A DNA stretch of 64,000 bases. It comes from JBFMFE01 sp040752295. GTDB taxonomy: Bacteria; UBP15; UBA6099; JBFMBQ01. The stretch covers positions 4,797 to 68,796 of the forward strand of contig JBFMFE010000322.1 of NCBI GenBank assembly GCA_040752295.1, written 5' to 3'. The notes beneath the pieces were generated by a model. The model was given only the letters and a program-made list of their open reading frames with translations, made no database searches and was not told the origin of the DNA. Position 1 is the first letter of the stretch. Each line of letters opens with the position of its first letter. The translations under genes were made by a program, and so were the position numbers. Shown here one piece after another: positions 15,587 to 26,500 of this stretch.

Positions 15587-16594
15587 CTATTTTATTCCCG
15601 CGTTCGCGGTTCGTGCGTCCAGGCGGGATGAAATGTCCATGATGTATTCCGTCTGTTCGGGGACGCCGGATATGACAAGACGGCGGCGTTCTTCGCCGGT
15701 TTTTCTTGCGAAGAACGCCGCGAACCGGGCTTTCGCCGGCTGCGTTTTACCCTCGACGACCCTGTCGAGGGCGTAGTGGATGTGTGGGAACATCGAGATG
15801 CCCGAGTTCCCGACAAGCCCGATGGTCTGCCCGCGCTCCACGCGGTCGCCCTCGGTGATCTTGAGAGAGCCTTGCATGAGGTGATAGATCTCGCTGACCT
15901 CGCCGTTTCCGTGGTCAATCCGGACGAAGTTCGCCTTTCCCATTTTCGTCGTCATGGGTCCGTGGTCCGGCATGTCGTTTTCGGCTCGCACGATGTCGCC
16001 GGGCGCGGGCGCGACGACCTCCCGTCCCCAGGCGAAATAGCTCTCGTTCCGGTTGCTGTTTCCCTTCGACATGGCGCCGTCAATCATCACCACTAAGTCC
16101 CAGGCGAATTCGTTTCCCGTGCCCTCCTGGTGTGAGATCACGCCCCGGTTGCCCTGCACGACGAACATTTCGCCCCTGAAGGGAAAGGTCAGGATCGTTT
16201 TCTGACCGTCGCCAGCGTCGTTTTCGAGGATGGGGAGGAAGTCGGTTGAGGACAGTCTGCCGGACAGCGCGCATTCGAAGACGGTTCCGGCGTCGCCGGC
16301 GTCGAGCGCGTCGAGGAAATCTTTTATCCGGGGGTACCTGTTGGCGGAGAGCCAATCGGCAATCTTCGCCAGCGCGGACTCTTCTTTTTCCGTGAGCGCG
16401 CCGTCGGCGGCGGCGATGTTTTCGAGCGCGTCGGCGAACCCGCCCGAGGTCGAGCGGATCGGCTCGAAGAGCTTCAGCTTGCAGGGGCATATCGCCTGAA
16501 GATCAGCCGGCGAAGCGAGCAGGGAGCAGGCGCACAGCGCGAGGGCGAGCCTGAGGTGGAAGCCGTGTCCTCGTGGCGGGGCGCTTTTTTTCAT
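15587..16594 (-). CDS. Exported M23-family metallopeptidase
   Basis: A 335-residue protein with a signal peptide (hydrophobic residues about 13-33, then CPCK). The C-terminal half is the M23/LytM fold. Zinc and catalytic positions are visible in NEFAWD, the YHL of HGNGEVSEIYH and the final PHIHYAL. The fold's VVAPAPGDIV and GLVGNSG segments are also present. It probably cuts peptidoglycan peptides or, as for some M23 proteins, another secreted substrate. It overlaps the upstream PhnD-like gene by 4 bases (ATGA), so the two are coupled. Confidence 0.88.
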   Translation of the reverse strand: MKKSAPPRGHGFHLRLALALCACSLLASPADLQAICPCKLKLFEPIRSTSGGFADALENIAAADGALTEKEESALAKIADWLSANRYPRIKDFLDALDAGDAGTVFECALSGRLSSTDFLPILENDAGDGQKTILTFPFRGEMFVVQGNRGVISHQEGTGNEFAWDLVVMIDGAMSKGNSNRNESYFAWGREVVAPAPGDIVRAENDMPDHGPMTTKMGKANFVRIDHGNGEVSEIYHLMQGSLKITEGDRVERGQTIGLVGNSGISMFPHIHYALDRVVEGKTQPAKARFAAFFARKTGEERRRLVISGVPEQTEYIMDISSRLDARTANAGIK

Positions 16595-17652
16595 TTATGT
16601 TTCTGGTCGCAGAGATCGAGGCAGATGTTTTTGTCTTCTTCTTTTTTCTCTTTATCGCAGTTCTTTCTGCATTTCTTGAGTTCGCCTCTTTTTTTTGCCA
16701 GCGCTTTAAGCTCCAGCATATAGGCTTCGTGTTCCCTTATCCATCCTCTTTTGAGCGATCTCTGGTAGGAGTCCTCGAGGGATTTCATAAGCTCGGGCGA
16801 GGCCTCGGCGAAACCCACCCCGGCTGTTTTCATGATGTTGAAGACCACTCCCATTTCGGGGTCGTTGTGCGCGTTGAACAGGATCGCCTTGAACTTGTTC
16901 ATCACGTCTTGATCGAGGTTTTCTCTGTACACTGGGAACACGCCGTTCGTCATCGCCTCCGTGCAGACGAGCGGAACGACGTTGGGGTTGCTGCTCTTTA
17001 TAACCTGGTAGAGCGTTTCCGACATGAGGAAGGTTTCGAAGCTTCCCATCACGACGCCCGTCGGGAGGGCGAAGAAGCTGTCCACGGGAACGAGCAGCTT
17101 GAAGAACTGCGTAGGAGGCTCGTCTATTCCGTTTTCGTACATCAAAGCCCGCATGGTGGTCCAGTCGAGCTGCGTGCCGCCCGCTATTCTCTTCCCCCGG
17201 AGGTCCTCAAGTTTTTTGATGCTGGTCCCTTTTTTGATGAAAAGACAGTTTTTCTGGGTTATCTTTCCTCCCACCGTGAGGAGGGCGACGGGTTTGATCG
17301 GGACGTTCTGCTGACGCGCCTCGCGGTAATGGTGGTAATCCATCCAGGAGAAATCCCCTCCCTCCTTGAGCCGTTCCACCGTCTTGTCCATCGCCTCGTC
17401 CTGGCTGTCCTTCGGTGAGCCTACCATCTCGTAGTCGAAGGAAAGCCCGGTCTGCTTCTCTATTTTTTTTATCAGTTCCTCCCCTATCTGCTTTATCGTA
17501 TCGAGCGAGAAGCCCACGCCCTCGATATTGAATGTGGGGGCTATGAAGAGAAGCTTTGTTTTTTCCTGGAGTAATGCCGGCGCGGAAAGTCCCAGCGCTG
17601 ATGCTGTCATGAGAACCAGGAAGGATTTTATTCGCGTCATCATTTCCGACAC
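16591..17652 (-). CDS. PhnD-like periplasmic substrate-binding protein with Cys-rich tail
   Basis: A 353-residue protein with an N-terminal signal segment and the phosphate/phosphonate (PhnD/SsuA2-like) binding-protein fold. Landmarks are KKGTSIKKLEDLRGKRIA and GVVMGSFETFL. No ABC permease or ATPase is near, so transport is doubtful; orphan PhnD-like proteins often serve as sensory or adaptor domains. The last 20 or so residues are unusual: CRKNC...CLDLC, two CxxxC pairs in a Lys/Glu-rich tail that could bind metal or form disulfides. It heads the operon with M23 and rarA. Confidence 0.75.
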   Translation of the reverse strand: MSEMMTRIKSFLVLMTASALGLSAPALLQEKTKLLFIAPTFNIEGVGFSLDTIKQIGEELIKKIEKQTGLSFDYEMVGSPKDSQDEAMDKTVERLKEGGDFSWMDYHHYREARQQNVPIKPVALLTVGGKITQKNCLFIKKGTSIKKLEDLRGKRIAGGTQLDWTTMRALMYENGIDEPPTQFFKLLVPVDSFFALPTGVVMGSFETFLMSETLYQVIKSSNPNVVPLVCTEAMTNGVFPVYRENLDQDVMNKFKAILFNAHNDPEMGVVFNIMKTAGVGFAEASPELMKSLEDSYQRSLKRGWIREHEAYMLELKALAKKRGELKKCRKNCDKEKKEEDKNICLDLCDQKHK

Positions 17653-17727
17653 CCCCGGGGCGTTTGCGAGACCCGTCTGTTCAAATGAGCAGGCTTTCCC
17701 TTTATTCGATCTGAAATGTCCTGATCC

Positions 17728-17756
17728 ATGATAGCGACCCGTTTTTGCGGTGTCAA
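17728..17756 (-). promoter_or_regulatory. Strong sigma-70-type promoter for the PhnD-like/M23/rarA operon
   Basis: On the minus strand: a perfect TTGACA (17756-17751), 17 bases, then TATCAT (17733-17728). It leaves a leader of about 68 bases to the ATG at 17652. Confidence 0.7.
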
Positions 17757-17761
17757 ACGGC

Positions 17762-17802
17762 GGGGCGCGCCCCCCCCGCGGCGCGGTTGTTTTTCGCCGC
17801 GG
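17762..17802. repeat. Palindromes in a divergent promoter region
   Basis: GGGGCGCGCCCC (17762-17773) is a perfect palindrome. Next to it CCGCGGCG (17776-17783) and CGCCGCGG (17795-17802) are exact inverted arms around an 11-base loop. Both lie between the two divergent promoters and could be operator sites. Confidence 0.4.
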
Positions 17803-17830
17803 CGGTTTCTCAAACCCTTCCCGCGCGTTG

Positions 17831-17836
17831 TATAAT
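17831..17836 (+). promoter_or_regulatory. -10 element upstream of the PorV-like gene
   Basis: A perfect TATAAT about 80 bases before the ATG at 17916. I see no convincing -35 at 16-18 bases. Confidence 0.4.
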
Positions 17837-17915
17837 ACTCACTACCTTTTATGAGAAAAACCGCGCCTGTATTACACCCGTCGTTCCCGCGGACTGTTTG
17901 GGAAAGGAGACCGTC

Positions 17916-18986
17916 ATGAAGAAACTGTTTGCGCCGGTTTTACTGACGCTGGCGTTTTCCAGCGGCGTTTTCGCCGCGAAGGTAGCCATGGAAGAGTTGA
18001 ACGGCTCGGACCTCGGCATGGGCGTCGGCGCGAGGGCGATAGGGATGGGGGGCGCGTTCGCCGCGCTTGCGGACGACGCCTCCGCTATGTACTGGAACCC
18101 CGCGGGGCTGACGCGGCTCGACACGAACGAGACGATGCTGATGGCGGACCAGGACCCCATTCGTTACACCTTCAAGGCGATGGTGTTCCGTCCGAAGGAG
18201 TGGAGGAGAAAGAAGTCCAGTCCCGCTTTCGGCGCGGCGCGCACCAACAGGCTCAAGTACAGGGGTGAGGGCGACTGGAGAAACGACACCTTCGCGCAGC
18301 ATCTCATAGACCTGAGCATGATTGACGTGGACCTCGACGAGCCGAAGTGGGCGGGGACCGGCGGCATTGACTCGCGGACGTGGGACTCCAGATTTTCTTT
18401 CGCCTGGACCTTCCCGTCAATGGAGCGTCTTTCGATGGGCGTGAGCTACGTTGATTTCAAGTGCGTGACCACCTTTTACGCCGGATGGCTCCAGAACGCG
18501 TGCCAGGTCGTGGCATACGACGCGTGGGACCTCGGGCTGCTGTACCGCGCCGGCGGGAAGATGCAGTATGGATTGACGCACCGTAACCTCTTCGAACAGA
18601 CCAAGCCGAAGTATCTCACGGTCGCCGCCGCTCTTTTCAAGAACGAGGACACCACTTTCACGCTCGACGTCGAGCGCATTTTCGGCAACTACAGCAGTAA
18701 CCTGCGGAAGGTCCGGTTTCTGATGGTTCGGGCGGGGATGGAGCGCCGTCTCGACCAGCGCTGGGCGCTGCGCGCCGGGCTTATCTTTCCCCTTCAGGCG
18801 CATACGTCCACGCTCGGCGACCTCAAGGCGAACCTCCCCAGTCCCGGGTTCGGCGGCGCGTTCGGCGTCGGATACACGTACAAAACCACCTCGCTGGACC
18901 TCGCCGTGTTCGGCGACCCCGGAAGGAGCTACGTCGAGCATGACGCAAGGATAAATTACTCGCTCACCCTGACGCAGAGGATGTGA
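17916..18986 (+). CDS. PorV/UPF0164-type outer-membrane beta-barrel protein
   Basis: A 356-residue protein. The ATG at 17916 is set by GGAAAGGAGA upstream and by the signal peptide it opens (MKKLFAPVLLTL...VFA). Right after the signal comes the hallmark of PorV/FadL-like barrels, GARAIGMGGAFAALADD followed by YWNPAGL. Alternating beta strands continue to a terminal NYSLTLTQRM strand ending in a near-aromatic barrel C-terminus. It is probably an outer-membrane channel or, as for PorV of type IX secretion, a surface adaptor. It is followed by a sugar-type transporter. Confidence 0.82.
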   Translation: MKKLFAPVLLTLAFSSGVFAAKVAMEELNGSDLGMGVGARAIGMGGAFAALADDASAMYWNPAGLTRLDTNETMLMADQDPIRYTFKAMVFRPKEWRRKKSSPAFGAARTNRLKYRGEGDWRNDTFAQHLIDLSMIDVDLDEPKWAGTGGIDSRTWDSRFSFAWTFPSMERLSMGVSYVDFKCVTTFYAGWLQNACQVVAYDAWDLGLLYRAGGKMQYGLTHRNLFEQTKPKYLTVAAALFKNEDTTFTLDVERIFGNYSSNLRKVRFLMVRAGMERRLDQRWALRAGLIFPLQAHTSTLGDLKANLPSPGFGGAFGVGYTYKTTSLDLAVFGDPGRSYVEHDARINYSLTLTQRM

Positions 18987-19037
18987 ATTCCGCGCCCTTC
19001 TGCCCGGCGCGCCGGTCGCGGCGCCGGTTCGGCTTCC

Positions 19038-20414
19038 ATGTCCGGCTCATCATCAGCCCCCGAAGATCGTCTCCCCTTATGGCGCGGGCTTATGTACGCG
19101 TCGGGCAACCTGTCGAGCCAGTTCCTCCAGTGGGCTTTCGTGATGTACCTCGCTTTTTACTACTCTCCCGGCGGCGGCACGGGATTCAGGGAACTTCTCC
19201 CCATAGGACTCACGACGGCGGTCCTCGCCGTCGGGCGCTTCCTCGACGGATTCCTCGAGCCGGTCGTGGGTTACTGGAGCGACCGCACCCGCACACGGTG
19301 GGGACGCCGCATCCCTTTCATAATGTTCGGGGGATTTCCGATGTGCCTTTTCTTCCTTCTCATGTGGTATCCGCCTTTCCCCGACAGCCTCCCGCTCACC
19401 ACCCTGCATCTCGTCGTCACCAACACCGCGTTCTGGTTCTGCATAACGCTCGTGTTCTGCCCGTACCTCGCCCTCCTTCCCGAGATAGCGAGGTCAAGCC
19501 AGGACAGGGTCTTCATATCGCAGCTCATGCAGGTTTTTCTCATGCTGGGCACCGGCTTGGTGATGATACTGCCCTCCGTTTTCAAGAGGAACGATTATGG
19601 ACACACGGGGATGTACGCCGTCGTCGCGCTTCTCGCGCTTGTCGCCATCTACATGCCCGTGGTCGGTGTGCCGGAAAAAAGGTTCACGCGCGCCAGGGGG
19701 GACGAGGACGACTATACCATTCTCCAGGCGCTGAAATGGACCTTCACCAACAGGGCTTTCCTCGTTTACGTGATCAGTTCCCTCTTCATGCTCCTCGGGT
19801 TTCAGACGATACTGAACACGTTCATGTACGTCATCACCGTTTTTCTCGGGAAGCCCCAGTCGTTCACCGCCGTCGTGTTCGGCATCATTGCCGTATCGGT
19901 TTTCGTGTCTTTCTTTTTCATCCACAGGTTCGCATCAAGATATTCCAAGAAACTGATGCTTTCGGTTTCCTACCTCGCGCTCTGCGCCGCGCTGCCGATG
20001 CTGTATCTGCTCGACGCCGAGACCGTTTTCGGAATGCCCACCATCACGGTCGCCTGCGTGTTTTTCTTCATCATGGGCGTGCCCGTGGCGGGCATCATAT
20101 GCCTGGGGCTGCCCATCATCGCCGACATCGCCGATTACGATGAGAAGGTGACGGGGAAGCGCAGGGAAGCCATTTTCTTCGGCGCCCAGGGGATTCTCCA
20201 GAAATACACGATTTCGCTCACGTATCTGACGCAGGGTTTTCTGTTCGGGAGGTTCGGATATTCAGTTGACAACCCCTTCGGGATCAGGTTGATCGGACCC
20301 GTCACGGCGGTGTTCGTGCTTTTAGGGCTGGTAATTTTTCTGTGCTATCCCCTCGACGAAAAGACGCTCACACTCAAGCCGACGATTCCGTTCCGCTGGA
20401 AAAAGACCCGGTGA
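19038..20414 (+). CDS. GPH-family (glycoside-pentoside-hexuronide) MFS transporter
   Basis: A 458-residue inner-membrane transporter with about 12 transmembrane helices. The signature of the GPH:cation symporter family is the loop 2-3 sequence EPVVGYWSDRTRTRWGRR, followed by an aromatic-rich helix. IIADIADYDEKVTGKRREA in the second half is the matching repeat motif (DxxDYxxxxTGxRRE). Such proteins import glycosides or uronides with Na+ or H+; related proteins also move other small molecules. It lies 52 bases after the PorV-like gene. Confidence 0.88.
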   Translation: MSGSSSAPEDRLPLWRGLMYASGNLSSQFLQWAFVMYLAFYYSPGGGTGFRELLPIGLTTAVLAVGRFLDGFLEPVVGYWSDRTRTRWGRRIPFIMFGGFPMCLFFLLMWYPPFPDSLPLTTLHLVVTNTAFWFCITLVFCPYLALLPEIARSSQDRVFISQLMQVFLMLGTGLVMILPSVFKRNDYGHTGMYAVVALLALVAIYMPVVGVPEKRFTRARGDEDDYTILQALKWTFTNRAFLVYVISSLFMLLGFQTILNTFMYVITVFLGKPQSFTAVVFGIIAVSVFVSFFFIHRFASRYSKKLMLSVSYLALCAALPMLYLLDAETVFGMPTITVACVFFFIMGVPVAGIICLGLPIIADIADYDEKVTGKRREAIFFGAQGILQKYTISLTYLTQGFLFGRFGYSVDNPFGIRLIGPVTAVFVLLGLVIFLCYPLDEKTLTLKPTIPFRWKKTR

Positions 20415-20464
20415 CGCGCGCTTGCCGCCCGCACGTACGGTACGGTTTATGTTCCCTGCGGGCG

Positions 20465-20484
20465 CCGGGGGCATGTGCCCCCGG
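20465..20484 (+). terminator. Hairpin after the MFS gene
   Basis: CCGGGGGCA and TGCCCCCGG form a perfect 9-base-pair stem about a 2-base loop, 50 bases after the transporter stop. No U-run follows directly, so termination would be weak or factor-dependent. It may also be a REP-like palindrome; compare the GC hairpin at 33430. Confidence 0.4.
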
Positions 20485-20520
20485 TACTGGATTTCGAAAT
20501 TTCCCTCGAGTTTAAAAAAT

Positions 20521-20548
20521 TTGCTTTTTCAGGAAAAAGGTTTAGAAT
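20521..20548 (+). promoter_or_regulatory. Candidate promoter of the giant subtilase gene
   Basis: TTGCTT (20521-20526), 16 bases, TAGAAT (20543-20548) in an A/T-rich stretch. GGAGGG at 20557-20562 is the likely ribosome-binding site for the GTG at 20576, with a slightly long spacing. Confidence 0.4.
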
Positions 20549-20575
20549 TTGATACCGGAGGGAATATAACATTCA

Positions 20576-23500
20576 GTGATCTGTAGAAGATCAGTTTTTG
20601 CGTCTCTTATAGTTATTTTCTGCGCGACCGGCGTTTTCGCGGGCGAATTCACGCGTACGTTTTCACAGGGTTGGCAGCTTGTAACCTTTCCTTTTACGTT
20701 CGAGAACGCGGGCGACGCCTGCAAGTTGCTCGGCGAACGTGATTTCGCCCTTTTCGGGGTCAGGGACGGCAGGTACATCCCCTGCACGGAGGTCGCCGGG
20801 ATAAACCCGGGGCAGGGTTACTGGGTCCATCTGCCGGCGGGCACGTCAGCGCTCTCCGGAACCCCGGTAAGCGCCGCCGGCGGTTTCACCATACCGGTAT
20901 CACCCGGGTGGAACCTTATAGGGAACCCATTCCTTTCCGAAATTGACTTGGTACAGTCGGCGAGCGTCGGCGGCGTGAGCCTGGAGAACGCGGACGGCGT
21001 TTCAGCCGTGGTTTTCGGGTACGACGCCGCGGAAAAGAGATACGCGGCGACCACGGTGCTGAAGCCGTGGGAGGGATATTTTCTCTATTCCCGCGTCGCC
21101 GCGGTCCTCGAACTGTCGCCCCCGACCGATTCCGGCACGCCCGAACCCGCGGCGCCCCAGGTTGTGACGATCCGGATAGAAAGCGCCCCCGATGGAACCG
21201 GGCGGGAAGTCGGTCCGCTTGACCTTCTGCCCGGTGAGGAAGTTACCTTCTGGGCTGCCGGATACGATAAAGCCGGCGGATACCTGGGTGGCGTCGAAGC
21301 GCAATGGGCGGCGGAAGGGACGCTCGGAGCGCTGTCGGCGGCGAGCGGGGTTTCGGTGAGTTACCGCGCGGATTCCGGCGGGAGGGCGGGGACCGTCGCG
21401 GCGGCATACGGTCAGGCGGCGGACTCGACGGGAAGAGTCGTGGTGGTGGATGATTCACCTCTTTCCGCTTATCCCTTCGGCGAGGAAGACCCCGTGGCGC
21501 GCGATGACGCCGGCGTTCCGTACATTTCGGATCAGCTTCTGGTAGCCGTCGCGCCCGGCACTGCCGACGCGCGCGTGGAGGAACTGGCGGGCGGAATCGG
21601 CGCGAAGGTCGTGGGCAGGAACTCCGCTGCTGGCGTGTACCAGTTTAAACTCGAATCCACGACGCCGCAGGACGCCGCCGCCGCCCTCGACGGGCTTCCC
21701 GAAATCAGAACGGCATCGCCCAATTACCTTTTGGCTCCCAGCGCCGTTCCCGCCGACCCCGTCTTCGACGCCGCGGCGCCGTATATCGAGAGATGGGGTT
21801 TTGAAAAAGTAGGAATGACATCGGTGTGGAAGGAGTACGCCCCCGTCGGCGACCCCGTCATCGCTGTTCTCGACACCGGCGTGGACGCTTCTCACCCTGA
21901 GCTTGCCGGGAGGGTATCCGGCGGCGTCAATCTTATCTCGCCCGCTGCCGGCACGGGGGACGTTTACGGGCACGGCACGCCGATAGCGGGCGTGGCGGCA
22001 GCGAAGGGCGACAACGCGGCGGGCATCGCCGGGATGTGCTGGAACTGCCGGATAATGCCCGTCAAGGTGTGCACCGACGCCGGCACGTGCCCGCTGTTCA
22101 CCGTGCTCGACGGCATAACGTACGCGGTGAACAACGGGGCGAGGATTGTCAACATCAGCGTGGGCGCCGATTTCCCGTCGGGTTCTCCCGTGGAGCAAAT
22201 AGTCCGAGCGATCACGCGCGACGCCTATTACCGCGGCGCTCTTGTCGTTGCCGCGGCGGGCAACGGCGGACACGACTCCGGCACTTTCCTGCCGGGCGCC
22301 GACAGGTATGTTATGTCCGCGGGGGCGTCGGACGAGGACGACCAGCGCGCCTCATTTTCGAACTACGGGACGAGAGTGGACGTCGCCGCGCCTGGAAAGC
22401 AGGTTTACACCACCGGCGCGGGCGGCGGCTATGTTTACCGGAGCGGGACATCGTTCTCCGCCGCGTTCGTATCGGGTCTCGCCGGGATAGTGCTTTCAAT
22501 CCACCCGGACATGAGCGTTAACACTCTCAAAAGTTATATTTCATCCAACGTTGACGTGATATCCACGGACCGCCCCATCGGCGGAAGGATCAACGCCGGG
22601 AAGGTTCTTCAGTCGCTGATGAGTTCAAACCTGCCGCCGGTCATTTCGAGCCTTGTCGCGGAAAGGCTGCTGGTGAGGACGGGGGAGACCGTTCAACTGA
22701 CGCTTGCGGCGGGCGATCCCGACGGCGACCCGCTGAACGTGGAGTGGAATCCTACCGCCGGGACCGTCGCGCCGGCAGGCGCATGGTCGCCGGCGTGGCA
22801 GGCGCCCGCCTCCCGTGGGGAGATTGTCATCGCCGTCACCGTCAGGGACACGCAGGGTGCGGTGGACGCGGCGGAGATACGCATCGCGGTGCTGGACGGC
22901 GCCGCCGCTGAGGTGAGGATCGAGCCGGATTCGCCGACGGTGGGGCAGGGCGGCACGGTCGCGCTTTCCGCATACGCATACGACGCGCCCGCACTGGGCG
23001 GTACGGCGTCTCCCGTGAGAGTCTATCCCGTATGGAGCGTGACCGGGGGAGTGGGGACTGTTTCGGCGGACGGCGTTTTTGCGGCGACGAACGCGGGGAC
23101 GGGCATGGTGACGGCGGCGATTGACGGTCTGACCGGGACGACTTCGGTAACGGTCACGCCGGGTACTTCGCCGTCGCTCACGCCGGCGGCGACGAACGTT
23201 CCCTGCGGCAACGACTGGCCCATGATGGGCTGCAACCTCTCGCGCAACGACCAGTCGTCGCTCGAACTGCCCGGACCGATGACGGTACGCCAGGTATTCT
23301 CAACGGTCGCCAACATGATGGCTGGTCCGTTGATGGTCAACGGCAGGGCTTACGCCGTGGACCTTGGCGGGAACCTGTACTGCATCGATCAGAATACCTG
23401 GACACAGATATGGACGGTTCCTCTGGCGGGTGGAATTCCCTACAGGTCGCCTGTGGCGGCGAACGGCGCGGTGTACGTACTCAACAACGGAGGAATTCTA

Positions 23501-26500
23501 TACAAACGCAACCTCGACGGCACACCCGTCTGGCAGTACAGCCCCGCTTCGGGGTACGGCGTGGGTTACTCGACGCTGGCAGCCACCTCCGATTCAGTGT
23601 ATTACGTATCGTACAACTTCAGCGGACTCGACGGAGAGGTCATAGCCCTGAACGACGCGGATGGGTCGGAGAAGTGGCCCCCCCTCAACATCTTGTACCC
23701 GTCGCAGTACGTAAGCATCGCGGTGGAGACCGTCGGCGCAACGGAGATGCTTTTTGTCGGGAAGAGGAGACACGACATTGACAAGCTCAGATACATGGCG
23801 GTGAACGCCTCGACCGGCGCGATCGTGTGGGAGCAGGAAGTTGTGATCATCGGGGGATCGTCTTTCAGGGGCTCGCCGGTTGTGGAGGGTAACGCCCTTT
23901 ACGCCCTCGAGGAATCCGGGAACATCGTGAAATTCGATGCGACAACGGGGAGTGTAATTTGGGTTCATGATCTCGGGCAGTGGGTTTACGGTGACATGGC
24001 ATACAGGGATTCGGTTCTTTACGTCGGCACCATAGACGGGTACGTGCACGCGATTCTTGACAGCGGCTTGACGTCGTCGGAGCTGTGGGTTTCGGAAAAG
24101 TTTGGAGGCGTTGCCGGCGCCGAGTTTTTCGGTGCGCCGGCGATAACCGGCAGTTACGTCATCGCGGGCGGAGTGGGAGCGGGCGCGCCCGGAACGTTCA
24201 AAATCCTCAACCGTGCGGACGGGAGCACGTACCAGACAATCCTGTTCAGCTGCAACTATTCCGACTCGCCCGCGGTCGGTTTTTATCCCACAAGCGGCGA
24301 AACCGAAATCTACATGACGTGCGACGGTCCCAAGTACGTGATCGCGTTTGAAAGAAACTACCCTCCGAACATAATTTCCCTCAGCTACACCCCGCCGGGG
24401 CAGGTCGTCCCCGGCGGCAGTACGGACGTGTTCGTTCAGGTTGAAGACCCGAACCAATCGGGAGGCACTCCATGCTCCGACATTTTCGCGGTGGAGATTG
24501 ACCTCGGGCTGGTGGGGGGGGCGACGGCGACGCTTCTTGACGACGGGTTCCCGCCCGACGCCGCGGCGGACGACTGCCTGTTCACCGCGACGATAACCGT
24601 CGAGCCGGGCACGTCCGCGGGGCTTAAGCCACTGCTCGTCACCGCGTACGATTACGGAAACTTCACCGATGCCACCGACACTCCGAACCTGGAGGTGCTC
24701 CAATCCGCGCCGACCGTCGTGAGCGTCACGTTCACGCCGCCGGACGTCGTGAACAACGGCGCGGACACCACGCAGGTCTCCGTCGTTGTCGAAGACCTGA
24801 ACGACTCGATAAACGCCGTCATGGTTGACCTCGACGAGATAAACGGCGCCTCCGGCACTGAGTGGCTCGACATCACCGCCGGCTGCGGCGCGTTCTCGAC
24901 CACCACCCACCAGGTCACGTGCACCTTCGCCGGAATAACCGCCGACCCCAGCACGACGCTCGGTTTCAAGACCATCCCCGGCAGAGCGATTGACGATTTG
25001 TACGACGTCTCCGGCTCACCCACTCCCAACAACTTGGAGGTGATCGACCTCGGCTCGTTCAGGGTGACCGCAAGCCCGACGTCCCTTCCTGTGAACACCG
25101 ACACGACCATAACCATCGAAGCCTACGATGACAACGGCAGCCTGATAGACACGTACGTCAACGCCGTCGCGATAGACCTCTCCCAGACCGGTGCCGCAAC
25201 GGGGACGACGCTGACCTGGAGCGGGGCGGGAGTGACCAACAACGGGGACGGCACGGGCTTCATCGCCACGGGAACGTTCGTCGCGGGCGTTGCGACCGTC
25301 AAGTTGAAAAACATACGCGCCAACGAAACGATAACCGCCGCCGCCACCAACCCCTCGGACGGGTCAACGGGCAACACGTCCCTGACCGGCACCAATGTAA
25401 CGTGGACGCCGGGTCCGCTCGCTAAATTCGTGGTCACGGCCAATCCCACGACCCCGGTCATCGGAACGGCAGCCACCGTCTCCATCAAGGCGTATGACGC
25501 GTACGACAACTTCATAGGCACGTACGAAAACGACGACGGCCCGATAGACCTCCAGGCGGAACTCGCGGGGTTTCCATGCCCGAGCGCGACGATGTGGTGG
25601 ACGGCTGTTGCGCCGGCGACCATCACCGACCTCGGAGGCGGCTGCGCCACGCTCGAGATGAACAGCTTCGGCGGCGACGGGGAGGCGCTCGTCAATATCT
25701 ATAACACCACCGCCGAGGGTCCCGCGAAGATAACCGCCGCGCACAGCCTCTCCGGAGCGACCGGCAACACCAATGAAACCGGAACCGACGTCACCTGGGG
25801 CACCGGCGTGCTCGATCACTTCGACGTTTACGCGAACCCGTACGCGTCCGTGCCCGCCGGCGCGACGACCACGGTGTACGTCGAGGCGCACGACGCCTTC
25901 CACAACGTCATCACGACCTTCGACAAAGACATGAACATAACGCAGACCGGCGGCACCGCGTCGGCGATAACTTACTCCGGCGCGAACATAGTGGACCTGG
26001 GGGGCGGCAACGGAAAAATCCTCGGCGCGGCTTTCGTGAGCGGCCTCGCCGAGTTCTACCCGGCGGACACAAAGGCGACCGAAACGGTGCGCTTCACGGC
26101 GACCGAGCCGACGTCGGGCGCGTCGGGGAACACCGGCGCAGGCGAAAACCCGCCAACCAACACGGACGTCACCTGGGTGCCGGGCGCGCTCGCGAAATAC
26201 ATCATACGCGATTCTCCCAACGGCGGGGGAAGCGAGCAGGGCAACAAGATCATGGCGGCGGGCGCCTCTCTCACGCTTTATGCCGCCGGCTACGACCAGT
26301 ACGACAACCTGCGAGGCGACGACCCCGCGTGCTGGAGCGTCACCGGAACGCTCGACCCGATAGCGACGGGTCCTTTCAGCGTCAACACCTTCATCCCGGC
26401 ACACGAGGGACCGGAAGGCACCATACACGTGGACGCGCCGGCGGCGCCGGGCGACTGCTCGGCGTTCGACCCCGGCGTCGTCACCGATGACACCGGCACC

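Noticed and set aside
20465..20484. Strong intrinsic terminator after the transporter
   Set aside because: The stem is perfect, but no U-tract follows and the loop is only 2 bases, so I kept it only as a weak hairpin feature.
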